Below the pieces are notes generated by a model. That model did no database searches, was not told the DNA's origin, and saw only the letters and a program-made list of their open reading frames with translations. A DNA stretch of 64,000 bases. It comes from Komagataeibacter xylinus. Its GTDB lineage: Bacteria; Pseudomonadota; Alphaproteobacteria; Acetobacterales; Acetobacteraceae. The stretch is taken from assembly GCF_031081985.1 (NCBI RefSeq), contig NZ_JARWSK010000006.1, positions 62,001-126,000 of the forward strand, read 5' to 3'. Positions 12,421 through 20,843 of the stretch are shown piece by piece. Numbering within the stretch: the stretch's first letter is position 1; the number at the start of each line of letters is the position of its first letter. The position numbers and the translations under genes were made by a program.

Positions 12421-14670
12421 TCAGGACATCTCGCTGGTGCGGTAAGGCTGGGAAGCATCAAGGAAGGCGGCGTTGGCGCCAAGTTCATAGGAAATGACCA
12501 GCAGATACGCAATGGCGCGGGTGATCTCGATGCGTGACGTGATGTTGCCTTCCGCCGCCTCCAGCCGGCGCAGGCTGCGCGTGGCCCCGCGTGCCACGCG
12601 CGCCGTGCGGCCAAAGCGCCCGTACCGCCCGCTGAACTGCGACATGCGATTGAGGAACAGCTCGATGGCGCGATCCGCAGCCGGCGGCAGTTGCCCGCGT
12701 TCAAGCACCGTGCGCAGCCGGATGATGTTCAGACCGATGGTCATGGCCGAGAGCGTGCCCTGCAGGTAGGCCTCGATGGTGGGCGTGGGCGTGGGGCCTG
12801 CATGGCGGATCAGCCGCGAGAAGCGGTCGGTATTGCGCCCGATCCATGACTGCGTGCGCGGCATGGGCTGGGCGGAGGCGAGGTGGCGCAGGTCATGTAG
12901 CGTGCGGTTGCGCATGCGCCAGCGTTCCTCGTCATTATCAAAGGGCAGCACCGCGCGGAAAATCAGCACTGCAAAGCCGATGCTGCACAGCAGCGCGAAG
13001 GAGGCGTTGAAATAGGCGATCTCGTTGAGGCGCGTCTGGTTGCCCGGTCCCACGAGGTTGGGCAGGAACAGGCAGTAGGACGCCGCAGCCCCTGCCGTGG
13101 CCGGGTTGCGCGCGGCAAGCCCGCCCGCGATCATGGGCAGGGCAAGGACGGCTGCCAGCATCTCGAACTCGGCCGGGCGCGGCAGGAACAGAAGCACCAG
13201 AAAACCCGAGACCAGAACTGCCCAGCACGCACCACGCAGGAAGTTCATGGTGCCCACCACCGGGTTCTCGCGCGTGGCGAACAGGCCGCAGGTCACCGCG
13301 ACCATGGTGATGAAGCCGATGCCGTTGGCCCAGGCCGTCACCTCCCATATCAGGGCGGACGCGCCAATGGCCACGGCGGCGCGGATGCCGTTATAGGCGG
13401 CTTCCTTGAAGTCGCGATGCGCCTCGATGCGGAAATGGAAGTGATCGCCGCGGATCTCGTGCTGGCTGGCATCGAATTCGGCAATGGCCTGCTCAAGTTC
13501 GCCCAGCAGTTCATCAAGCGCATTGTGCAGGATGCGGCAGTTCAGCAGGTCGTCCACCTCGGCGGTCTCGGTGGTGGGCTCCATGCTGATTTCATGGCTC
13601 AGCGCGTCAATAATGCGCTGGCGGCACACGCCGCGCAGGTCCTGCAGGTCCTGCTGGATGTGCGGAATTTCTGCATCGTTCTCCAGCCGCGCGGGCACGC
13701 CAAGCAGGAAGGTGCGGGTGAGCAGCGAGGTCTCGGTAAACTGCTCGTTGGTGGTTTCCAGCGCCTTGATGCGCGCCATCATACCCAGGCCCCGTGAAAG
13801 CAGCACCGACACGGCCGCCAGGGCCGCGCGCGCGTGGTCGCCTTCATGCCCGTGCGGGCCCATCTCGACTTCACTGAACTCGATCTGGTCGTTGATGCTC
13901 AGGATGGTGCCGAACAGCGCGCGCGAGCGCACGAAGGCCGCGTCATCGCCCGCGAGCAGGTTGGCTACGGCATCGGTGGAGCTGCCCAGCGCCATCTGGA
14001 TCTTCTGGCGCATGTTGCGCCGCGCGCTTGAGGCGAGGTTGTGCGCGAACAGCACCGCCACCAGCGTCTCGCACGTAATGCCCAGCACGATATAGGACGT
14101 GCGTGACATGGTGATCATGAAGATGTTGTCAGGGTCGCGCGTGGCAGCCAGCGCAATGATGGCGCAGGTATAGCCCGAGAGCACCAGCGCATAGGAGCGG
14201 AAGTTCCGCACCAGGGTCGCGCACATGCAGCACAGCCCGATCCATATGCTGATGGCGGGAAAGAACAGCCATGGTGCCTGTGGAAACGAACAGACCAGAA
14301 TCACCGCGCTGATTGCCCCGATGGCGGTGCCCACCAGTCGCCACCGCGCCTTGGAAAGGCTCTCCCCGCGCGAGCCCTGGGCCACGATCCATACGGTCAT
14401 GGCGGCCCATGGCGGGTCATCAAGTTCCATCCACATCGCGATCGTCAGCGCCATCAGGGCCGCGACCGTGGTGCGCACGGCAAAGCCGAGCGCTTCAGGC
14501 GTGGGGGCGTAGAGCCATTTCAGGCCGCTCATGCGCGCATAGCCAGGCGCGCGGATGGTGGGGAAATGCTTTCCGCTGAAAAGGCGGGTCAGGAAAGAGG
14601 GCAGAAGATTGAGGTCTGCAGGCACGATATACGGCTTCCGGCGGCAAGGGGCCCCATACCCATAGCCCAT
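12421..14670 (-). CDS. FUSC-family (AaeB-like) membrane exporter
   Basis: 749 aa in the longest frame. Two sets of hydrophobic spans are visible, roughly residues 60-215 and 420-560. A long soluble segment separates them and a cytoplasmic tail follows. PPWAAMTVWIVAQGSRGES in the first set is the typical FUSC signature. This family includes p-hydroxybenzoate and other aromatic-acid efflux proteins; the substrate here is unknown. The start is uncertain: neither ATG 14670 nor the internal ATG 14532 (MSGLKWLYAPTPEALGFAVR) has a strong ribosome site. The family similarity begins near the latter. Confidence 0.85.
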   Translation of the reverse strand: MGYGYGAPCRRKPYIVPADLNLLPSFLTRLFSGKHFPTIRAPGYARMSGLKWLYAPTPEALGFAVRTTVAALMALTIAMWMELDDPPWAAMTVWIVAQGSRGESLSKARWRLVGTAIGAISAVILVCSFPQAPWLFFPAISIWIGLCCMCATLVRNFRSYALVLSGYTCAIIALAATRDPDNIFMITMSRTSYIVLGITCETLVAVLFAHNLASSARRNMRQKIQMALGSSTDAVANLLAGDDAAFVRSRALFGTILSINDQIEFSEVEMGPHGHEGDHARAALAAVSVLLSRGLGMMARIKALETTNEQFTETSLLTRTFLLGVPARLENDAEIPHIQQDLQDLRGVCRQRIIDALSHEISMEPTTETAEVDDLLNCRILHNALDELLGELEQAIAEFDASQHEIRGDHFHFRIEAHRDFKEAAYNGIRAAVAIGASALIWEVTAWANGIGFITMVAVTCGLFATRENPVVGTMNFLRGACWAVLVSGFLVLLFLPRPAEFEMLAAVLALPMIAGGLAARNPATAGAAASYCLFLPNLVGPGNQTRLNEIAYFNASFALLCSIGFAVLIFRAVLPFDNDEERWRMRNRTLHDLRHLASAQPMPRTQSWIGRNTDRFSRLIRHAGPTPTPTIEAYLQGTLSAMTIGLNIIRLRTVLERGQLPPAADRAIELFLNRMSQFSGRYGRFGRTARVARGATRSLRRLEAAEGNITSRIEITRAIAYLLVISYELGANAAFLDASQPYRTSEMS

Positions 14671-14730
14671 CTTGGCATAACGTAATGGTGTTGCGAGTGC
14701 ATATCAGGCATCGGCTTTCCTCGTGACGGA

Positions 14731-15957
14731 TTATGTCACGGCAGGGCCGAGGCGGGTGGCTGCCAGGCGCAGGTCGTTGACGAAGCGGTCATATTCGCGC
14801 GCCCGCGCCGCTTCATCGGGCAGGCGCAGCAGGTAGGAGGGGTGAACCGTTACGAGTCCGTCCGATCCATCCTCCAGCGGAATAATGCGCGAGCGCTCCC
14901 GGCTGATGGTCACGGCACGCCCAAGCAGCGCCGAGGCCGCCGTAACACCGAGCATGACCACGACTGCCGGGCGGATGATCCGCCGCTCTGCGGCAAGCCA
15001 CGGGGCGCAGGCGGCAATTTCCGCCGGGCCTGCCTTTTCATGGATGCGGCGCGTGGGCGTGCGGCGGAATTTGAAATGCTTGACCGTGTTGGTCACGTAA
15101 GCGTCATCGCGCCCGATTCCGGCTTCAAGCAGGGCGCGGTCGAACAACTGCCCCGCCGGGCCGACAAAGGGGCGGCCCGCGCGGTCTTCAATATCGCCGG
15201 GCTGTTCGCCCACGAACATCATGCGCGCGGCCTCCCGGCCTTCGCCAAACACGGTCTGGGTGGCATGGGCCGCCATGGGGCAGATCAGGCATGTTTTTGC
15301 CGCCAGCGCCACCGCGCGTAGCGACGTGATGCGGGCAATATCGAGGTCGGGCACCATGGGCAGGGCGGGCGGCGGCAGGCTGGTCGGGTCAAGTGGCCGG
15401 GGTGCCTGGCCGGGGGCTTCATGCAACATTTCGTGACCGGTCCAGCGCAGCGTGCGGTCCGGCATGTCAAGCTGCCAGGGCGCGAACGAGCGTTGCAGGG
15501 TCAGGAACCGCGCATTGCTCTCGGGCACAAGGCTGAGCGTGTCCACATGGGCCTGATAGGAGGATGTGCCATCATGGCGCGAGAGGGCCGCACGGATATC
15601 ATCGCGCAGGTGCCGGGTTTGCGCGAGCACGTCCGCCTTCGCTGCCGCCATGCAGGCTGCCGCCTCTTCGTCGGTCGGCATGCCCATGAGGTGATCATAA
15701 ACCAGCGTGTAGGCGAGGGCGAAGCGGTCGGGCAGGGCGGATTGCACCATAATGGCCGCAAGTTCCATGACTGCGCGCGGCACGGTAAACCGCGCGGCAG
15801 CCGGGTCTGGCGCAGGCAGGGCTGCGGATTCGGGATGGGGTGCGATCCGCCACGTAATGTCGGCTGGCGGGGTGCGGCGGCCAGCAAGGCTGCGCGTGGC
15901 GGATCGCCAGCCCGTGAAGTCGGCTTCATGGGCAAGCGTGACGGTTATATCAGGCAT
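14731..15957 (-). CDS. udgX: UdgX-type uracil-DNA glycosylase with N-terminal DUF4130-like domain
   Basis: 408 aa in two parts. Residues 1-180 resemble DUF4130. Residues 205-408 are a uracil-DNA glycosylase fold with GEQPGD (250-255), KHFKF followed by RRIH (303-306) and HPSYLLR (372-378). The RRIH loop is the UdgX hallmark: its His (H306) forms a covalent bond with the abasic site after uracil removal. Cys223, Cys226 and Cys317 fit iron-sulfur ligands. In many bacteria this fusion sits next to a radical-SAM DNA repair gene, but none is nearby here. It lies 51 bp after the TauE/SafE gene and 60 bp before the FUSC gene. Confidence 0.9.
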   Translation of the reverse strand: MPDITVTLAHEADFTGWRSATRSLAGRRTPPADITWRIAPHPESAALPAPDPAAARFTVPRAVMELAAIMVQSALPDRFALAYTLVYDHLMGMPTDEEAAACMAAAKADVLAQTRHLRDDIRAALSRHDGTSSYQAHVDTLSLVPESNARFLTLQRSFAPWQLDMPDRTLRWTGHEMLHEAPGQAPRPLDPTSLPPPALPMVPDLDIARITSLRAVALAAKTCLICPMAAHATQTVFGEGREAARMMFVGEQPGDIEDRAGRPFVGPAGQLFDRALLEAGIGRDDAYVTNTVKHFKFRRTPTRRIHEKAGPAEIAACAPWLAAERRIIRPAVVVMLGVTAASALLGRAVTISRERSRIIPLEDGSDGLVTVHPSYLLRLPDEAARAREYDRFVNDLRLAATRLGPAVT

Positions 15958-16008
15958 GGTGGCGGTCTCATCGCGGTGGCGGGCAGGCGCGGCAGCGCCC
16001 GCGCGGTA

Positions 16009-16797
16009 TCAGACAAGGCCCATGGCCCGCGCGCTGCGCCACATCATGTAGAATGCCACGATAAAGATCAGGCATGCAAAGATCAGCCGCAGGCGTTGCG
16101 GCTGGCGGCCCAGTCTGCGTGCCGCCTGTGTGCCGCCCAGCCCGCCCGCCATGCCGCCTGCCACCAGTATGGCCGCCATGGGCAGGTCAATCATTCCGGC
16201 TGCGGCATAGCTGACCGATGTGGTCAGCCCGAAGGCGCACACCGCCACCAGCGAGGTGGCAATGGCGTTGAGCATGGGCATGCCCGTTGCTGCCAGGAGT
16301 GCTGGCACGATCAGGAAGCCGCCGCCAATACCGAAGAAGCCCGAGCAGAATCCTGTCGCCACGCCATAAAGCAGTACGGGCGCCACGCGGGTGTGCCCGG
16401 CGGGGGCGGGGGGCTGCACACCCGTGCGGCAGCCACGCGCCATCAACCCGCCAACGCCCATCATGACCAGCGCGAACAGGAACAGGAGGTGCTGCCCGTT
16501 GATGACCTTGCCGCACGCGGCCCCCACCAGCGCGCCGCCCACGCCCGCGCTGGCGAACAGACCGGCACATTGCCACCGTACGTTGCCGGCCCGGGCATGG
16601 CTGGCAAGGTTGAACAGCGCATTGACCGTGACGGCAAGGGCACTCGTGCCAATGGCGCGGTGCGGGTCGGCCATGCCTACCACGTAAAGCAGCAGCGGCA
16701 CGGCCAGGATGGAGCCGCCGCCCCCCACAAGCCCGAGCGTGAAGCCAATGATGCCGCCGCTGCCCAGCCCGAGGGCCGCCTGCGTCAGGTCAGTCAT
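16009..16797 (-). CDS. TauE/SafE-family sulfite/anion exporter
   Basis: 262 aa, very hydrophobic, about eight membrane spans. The family fingerprints are present: GGGIIGFTLGLVGGGGSILAVP near the start (core GLVGGGGSILAVP) and FFGIGGGFLIVPALL in the second half, the internal repeat. Family members export sulfite, sulfoacetate or similar anions. A BigR/SqrR-like sulfide-sensing repressor is divergent from it, which favours a role in sulfur-compound detoxification. It may lead a minus-strand operon with udgX, the FUSC exporter and guaD. Confidence 0.9.
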   Translation of the reverse strand: MTDLTQAALGLGSGGIIGFTLGLVGGGGSILAVPLLLYVVGMADPHRAIGTSALAVTVNALFNLASHARAGNVRWQCAGLFASAGVGGALVGAACGKVINGQHLLFLFALVMMGVGGLMARGCRTGVQPPAPAGHTRVAPVLLYGVATGFCSGFFGIGGGFLIVPALLAATGMPMLNAIATSLVAVCAFGLTTSVSYAAAGMIDLPMAAILVAGGMAGGLGGTQAARRLGRQPQRLRLIFACLIFIVAFYMMWRSARAMGLV

Positions 16798-16877
16798 GGC
16801 GCGGGCTGCCGGGCATCGGGTGCTGGCGTGGGCGGCTGTGGATCATGCGGTCAGTCCGGTTTGTGGCATGCGGAGCC

Positions 16878-16922
16878 TGATAAATGGTTTATCTATTTAA
16901 TATATAATGTATGTATTTTATC
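16878..16922. promoter_or_regulatory. AT-rich divergent promoter with candidate ArsR/BigR operator
   Basis: Between the TauE/SafE start (16797) and the regulator (17019) lies a sharply AT-rich stretch including TTTAATATATAATGTATGTA. In Xylella and Agrobacterium BigR binds an AT-rich palindrome overlapping the -10 region of its operon. This block is the natural candidate here. Confidence 0.45.
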
Positions 16923-17018
16923 AAGTGCCATATTCGCCGCATGCGGCAGGTTGCTGTTGCGCAGGGCCTGGATATGGTACAGCAGGCGCATAAACCGCCA
17001 GCCGAGAGGAAGCACCCC

Positions 17019-17423
17019 ATGCCCAAAATGCCGAGAACACGCGACGTGGCCGAAAGCCTTGTGCAGCGCCTGCGGCTTCTGGCCCAGCCGCAGAGACTCA
17101 TGGTGCTGGCCTGCCTGCTTGAGGGCGAAAAGAGCGTGGGCCAGATCGAAAGCGAGACCGGTATCGGCCAGCCCACCCTGAGCCAGCAGCTTGCGGAACT
17201 CAGGCGCGCCGAAATTGTTGTAACCCGCAAGGAAGCCCGACAGGTCATTTACAGTATTAAGGATAGTCTGGAGGCAATGCGCGTGCGTCTGATCTGTGCT
17301 GTCTGCGATCCGGATTTTGACATGGAGCGCCTGGCCGGACTGGTGCGCCGGGGTAACGCGGACAAAAGCCCGGCCAAGGATGAGTCGGCGGCCTGCTTCG
17401 CCCGTATATATATGGAATCGTGA
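17019..17423 (+). CDS. ArsR/SmtB-family repressor, BigR/SqrR-like
   Basis: 134 aa from ATG 17019, with GAGAGGA at a good distance. Winged helix-turn-helix: the recognition region reads GIGQPTLSQQLAELRRAEIV, and ARQVIYSI is the wing. Two conserved cysteines match the thiol switch of BigR/SqrR repressors: Cys32 (LACLLEGEKSV) and Cys93 (RLICAVC), with Cys96 nearby. In that family persulfide sulfur forms a disulfide or polysulfide bridge and releases the operator. The divergent TauE/SafE exporter is the expected target. A longer frame from 16911 lacks family similarity upstream. Confidence 0.85.
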   Translation: MPKMPRTRDVAESLVQRLRLLAQPQRLMVLACLLEGEKSVGQIESETGIGQPTLSQQLAELRRAEIVVTRKEARQVIYSIKDSLEAMRVRLICAVCDPDFDMERLAGLVRRGNADKSPAKDESAACFARIYMES

Positions 17424-17430
17424 CGGCGCG

Positions 17431-17455
17431 GTTGAAGGGTGTGTTGCCCTTCAAC
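17431..17455. terminator. Hairpin after the ArsR-family gene
   Basis: Perfect 9-bp stem GTTGAAGGG / CCCTTCAAC with a 7-base loop, 8 bases after the stop codon. No U-run follows, so it may be a weak or Rho-assisted terminator. Confidence 0.55.
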
Positions 17456-17815
17456 ATATTGACAGAATTAATAAAAGTTTTTCCGGTATGCCGCATTTTG
17501 TTCAAAATGGCGGCATGTGCCGAAGCATCCTGCAAAAATCGCTACGCCAAAAACGTCCATATGATGGCGGTCGGTCGGGTGGGGGCGTGTTTGAGGCACG
17601 TTTTGAATCAATTTTATACAAATAAATGCTTTTCAGGGGTGGCGTTATTTAATACTGGGTATTCCATATAATATAAGAGGTATAGGTAATCAGAATAAGC
17701 GTGTGCCAATCAATGTTCAGTATTGTATTCAATGATCTGTCCGTATATGTAAACGTAATGAAGGATCGTGAATAAATCACGAAATTTGATTGTAAGTTAA
17801 AGAGGCGCAAAAACC
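17456..17815. promoter_or_regulatory. AT-rich leader and likely promoter region of mucR
   Basis: After repeat copy 4 the sequence is AT-rich up to mucR. TATAAT occurs at 17667-17672 as a possible -10 box. A perfect inverted repeat TCGTGA-ATAAA-TCACGA (17766-17782) lies 33 bases before the mucR ATG. MucR/Ros proteins bind AT-rich sites and usually repress their own gene, so autoregulation here is plausible but not shown. Confidence 0.4.
17474..17516. repeat. Intergenic hairpin repeat, copy 4 (diverged)
   Basis: AAAAGTTTTTCCGGT leads into a hairpin pairing ATGCCGCATTTTG (17488) with CAAAATGGCGGCAT (to 17516). The layout matches the other copies but the stem is altered. It is the only copy seen in a tandem rather than a convergent gap. 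Confidence 0.55.
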
Positions 17816-18298
17816 ATGTCTGATACTGAGCAGGATTTCTCGTGTCTGGAACTGACCGCGCAGATCGTGTCGGCACATGTTTCCAATAACAGTGTCGGCG
17901 CTGATGTGCTGCCAGATCTGATCCGTAATGTTTACACGGCATTGTCAACCGTGGGGCGCCCGGCGGAAGAGCCTGAAAAGCTTCAGCCCGCCGTGCCCAT
18001 CAAGCGCTCGGTGTTCGCCGACTACATCGTCTGCCTCGAAGACGGCAAGAAACTCAAGATGCTCAAGCGCCATCTGCAGAGCGCCTATGGCATGACCCCC
18101 GACCAGTATCGTGAGCGCTGGGGCCTGCCTGCGGAATACCCCATGGTCGCCCCCAACTATGCCGAACGGCGCTCGAGCCTTGCGCGCGAGATCGGGCTTG
18201 GCCGCAAGATCACCGCAGCCTCCGCCGCGGCGGCAGCATCGGATGCCGGTGGGGCGGAAAGTGGCCGCGGGCGCCCGGGCCGCCGCCGCAAGGCATGA
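17816..18298 (+). CDS. MucR/Ros-family transcriptional regulator
   Basis: 160 aa, with AGAGGCG as ribosome site. The N-terminal half is helical (oligomerisation region of MucR). The DNA-binding core is residues 62-105: DYIVCLEDGKKLKMLKRHL followed by MTPDQYRERWGLP, a near-perfect MucR signature. MucR proteins act as H-NS-like repressors controlling exopolysaccharide, motility and cell-cycle genes. The C-terminus is an Ala/Arg tail (GRGRPGRRRKA). The usual second His of the zinc finger (RHLxTHY) is replaced: here RHLQSAY. Zinc binding may therefore be altered or lost. Confidence 0.93.
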   Translation: MSDTEQDFSCLELTAQIVSAHVSNNSVGADVLPDLIRNVYTALSTVGRPAEEPEKLQPAVPIKRSVFADYIVCLEDGKKLKMLKRHLQSAYGMTPDQYRERWGLPAEYPMVAPNYAERRSSLAREIGLGRKITAASAAAAASDAGGAESGRGRPGRRRKA

Positions 18299-18364
18299 TA
18301 CGGGCCTGTTTTTACGTTTGATCCTGTCTTCGGTATGGGCGGTATTCATGGTATTGCCCTAAGC

Positions 18365-19288
18365 ATGGATACCAGCCCCGATCTGTCTGTGCATGCCACG
18401 TCACGCCGCCGCCAGCTTCTGCTCTGGCGGGGGAGTGCCGTGGCTTTTTTTGTTCTTGCCTGCCTGCTGGCCGTAAGCCGCTCGGGTGGCCTGGCCGGTC
18501 ATGCCCCGCACATTGTGCATCTCAAGCTTGCGGGGGTCATCGGCACGGATGAGCATGAAAATGTCGAGGCGCTGAAAAAGGCGGCGGATGATGCCTCGGT
18601 CAAGGGGCTGGTGCTTGAAGTCAACAGCCCTGGCGGTGCCGTAACCGGCGGCGAGGTGCTGCATGATGCCGTGGCGGCCTTTGCGCGGCGCAAGCCGGTC
18701 GTGGTCTCCATGGGCAGCGTTGCGGCCTCGGCGGGGTATATGGTGTCGGTCCCGGCCAGCCGCATTTTCGCCAACCGCTCCACCCTGACCGGCTCGATTG
18801 GCGTGCTGCTGGAATCGCCCGATGTGTCTGGCCTGCTCGAGCGGGTGGGCGTGCATGTGGACCAGCTTGTATCCGGCCCCATGAAAGGCCAGCCTTCCGC
18901 CGTGCAGCCACTCTCGCCGCAGGGGCGCGAGATGTTGCAGGGCGTTATTGCCGATCTCTACGGTTTTTTTGTTACCGTCGTGGCGCAGGACCGGCACATG
19001 AAGCCCGAGCGCGTGCGTGAGCTGGCCGATGGCCGCCCCTATACCGGCCAGCAGGCGCTCGGGCTTGGGCTGGTTGACCAGATCGGCTCGCTTGATGATG
19101 CGCGGCAGTGGCTGCTCCAGACCACGCATCTGCCCGATGATGCGCCCATGACCGACATCGGGCCGCAGGCCACCCGTGTGAACTGGCGGCACTGGATTGC
19201 GGGCGTGCTGTCCGGCGTGCCGGGTGCGGAAATGCTGTTGAAAGAAAGTAGTATGCTTGACGGGGCCGTTGCGATCTGGAAACTATAA
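18365..19288 (+). CDS. sppA: Signal peptide peptidase SppA-type serine protease
   Basis: 307 aa from ATG 18365 (MDTSPDLS), the short 36-kDa type. One N-terminal span (about 18-36) anchors it in the inner membrane. The ClpP-like domain carries VNSPGGAVTGGEVL, the catalytic Ser in VAASAGYMVS and the general-base Lys in VSGPMKG, which form the Ser-Lys dyad. It degrades cleaved signal peptides. ihfB follows 27 bp downstream; the sppA-ihfB pair is common in Alphaproteobacteria. The start is uncertain because no strong ribosome site is seen; ATG 18335 is the alternative. Confidence 0.92.
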   Translation: MDTSPDLSVHATSRRRQLLLWRGSAVAFFVLACLLAVSRSGGLAGHAPHIVHLKLAGVIGTDEHENVEALKKAADDASVKGLVLEVNSPGGAVTGGEVLHDAVAAFARRKPVVVSMGSVAASAGYMVSVPASRIFANRSTLTGSIGVLLESPDVSGLLERVGVHVDQLVSGPMKGQPSAVQPLSPQGREMLQGVIADLYGFFVTVVAQDRHMKPERVRELADGRPYTGQQALGLGLVDQIGSLDDARQWLLQTTHLPDDAPMTDIGPQATRVNWRHWIAGVLSGVPGAEMLLKESSMLDGAVAIWKL

Positions 19289-19315
19289 TTTCTCGTTTAA
19301 TTTGAGGGGAACAGG

Positions 19316-19609
19316 ATGACCAGATCGGAATTGATTGCCGAGCTTGCCGCAGCCCGACCCCATATCCCGTTGCGGGATGTGGAACGTATCGTTCAGGTCA
19401 TCTTTGCTGAAATCAGCAATGCCCTGATGCACGGCGACCGGGTGGAACTGCGTGGCTTTGGCGCGTTTACCGTCAAGAAGCGCGATGCCCGCACCGGGCG
19501 CAATCCCCGCACGGGGGAGAGCGTGTCGGTGGATGAGAAGGTCGTACCCTTCTTCAAGGCAGGCAAGGAACTGCGCGAACGCGTCAATTCAGCCCCCGTT
19601 GCCGACTGA
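19316..19609 (+). CDS. ihfB: Integration host factor beta subunit
   Basis: 97 aa, the HU/IHF fold. It starts [12 protein letters not shown] and contains [20 protein letters not shown] and RNPRTGE, the beta-arm with the Pro that intercalates DNA. IHF is a heterodimer with IhfA that bends DNA at specific sites in replication, recombination and transcription. GAGGGGA precedes the ATG. It is downstream of sppA and probably in one unit with it. Confidence 0.95.
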   Translation: MTRSELIAELAAARPHIPLRDVERIVQVIFAEISNALMHGDRVELRGFGAFTVKKRDARTGRNPRTGESVSVDEKVVPFFKAGKELRERVNSAPVAD

Positions 19610-19676
19610 ACGCGGCGGCGGATCTGCTGTTTTTTTAATGCCGCACGGCAAATGGGGAAGGAAGAGGCTTGCGGAA

Positions 19677-19698
19677 GCCGCCTTTTGAAAAGGGCGGC
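19677..19698. repeat. Intergenic hairpin repeat, copy 5
   Basis: GCCGCCTTTT-G-AAAAGGGCGGC hairpin matching the second inner stem of copy 1, followed by ATTCTTTCAGGC as seen after copy 2. It lies between ihfB and the convergent LysR gene. Confidence 0.7.
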
Positions 19699-19853
19699 AT
19701 TCTTTCAGGCTTTTGGCAGAAACCACCCTGAAAACGTTCCGCGCGATGGCACGCCATGGTGCCACGCAGGCTGGGCAGGCAGTCGCATGGCGGCGCCTGG
19801 CATGCATGCGTCACCCGGCCGGAATGAACCGGCGCGGGCGATACTGCGGGTGC

Positions 19854-20738
19854 TTAGTGGCGGGCGTTGATTTCCGCGAGCAGGAAGTCACGGAAAACAG
19901 CCACGCGCTTTGATGTGCGCAGTTCCTCGGGGTAGACGAAGTAGGCATCTACCGTGGGCTGCGGCACCTCGGGCAGGATCTTGACGAGGTTGGGATACTG
20001 CGATGCCGCATAAAGCGGAATCGAGCCAATGCCGATGCCAGCCGCGATGGCGCCCGCCATGGCGGCAAGGCTATTGACCTCAAGGCGGGCCTGGCGGCGC
20101 TCATCGGATGGCACGCCGGTTTCGGCCAGCCAGTTGATGTGCGGCACGGGTGGGTGATACCCCCCGAACAGGATCAGCTTGTGGGCATTGAGCTCTTCCA
20201 GCGTGCGCGGCGTGCCATAGTCGTTGAGATACGACTGCGAGGCATAGATCGGCAGCGGGAAGTCGGCGAGGTGCCGCTGGATCAGGTCCGGCTGGCGGGG
20301 CGGATGCATGCGCACCGCCACGTCGGCCTCGCGCATGCCCAGATCGAGGTCGTTATCTTCCAGGATCAGGGTAATCGAAATATCGGGGTTGGTTTCCATG
20401 AACCGGTGCAGCCGTGGCGTGAGCCAGCAGGTGCCAAAGCCGGTTGTTGTCGTAACCCGTAGCCGACCGGCTGCCTTTTCCTTGCTCTCCGTCAGCAGGG
20501 ACTGGGTCATGGCGAGCTTGGAGAAGACTTCCCGAACCGTCTGGTTCAGCGTCTCGCCCTGCTCGGTCAGGATCAGCCCCCGGGCATGCCGGTGGAAAAG
20601 GGGAACCTGCAGCGCTTCTTCCAGGGCTGAAATCTGCCGCGATACCGCAGACTGGCTCAGGTTAAGCACGTCGCCGGCATGGGTGAAGGACCCTGCCTCG
20701 GCTACAGCATGAAATATCCGGAGTTTATCCCAGTCCAC
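19854..20738 (-). CDS. LysR-family transcriptional regulator
   Basis: 294 aa. The winged helix-turn-helix is at residues 1-60 (MDWDKLRIFHAVAEAGSFT, then LSQSAVSRQISALEEAL). The substrate-binding domain runs from about 92 to 290. Such proteins respond to a small ligand and usually regulate a divergent or neighbouring gene. Here trxB lies 105 bp upstream on the same strand rather than divergent, so the target is not obvious. Ligand unknown. Confidence 0.92.
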   Translation of the reverse strand: MDWDKLRIFHAVAEAGSFTHAGDVLNLSQSAVSRQISALEEALQVPLFHRHARGLILTEQGETLNQTVREVFSKLAMTQSLLTESKEKAAGRLRVTTTTGFGTCWLTPRLHRFMETNPDISITLILEDNDLDLGMREADVAVRMHPPRQPDLIQRHLADFPLPIYASQSYLNDYGTPRTLEELNAHKLILFGGYHPPVPHINWLAETGVPSDERRQARLEVNSLAAMAGAIAAGIGIGSIPLYAASQYPNLVKILPEVPQPTVDAYFVYPEELRTSKRVAVFRDFLLAEINARH

Positions 20739-20843
20739 GCGTTGACTCCGCTTTCTATCTTATAAAGGGCGCGCCAAATGTTATGACACTAAGGGCTTGT
20801 GGTGAAGGAAATGCTGGAGCAGGTCAAGGACTCATGCAGTCCT

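Noticed and set aside
15421-17181. 586-codon plus-strand frame
   Set aside because: Antisense to udgX and the TauE/SafE gene; composition (Arg, His, Ala-rich) is that of a shadow frame.
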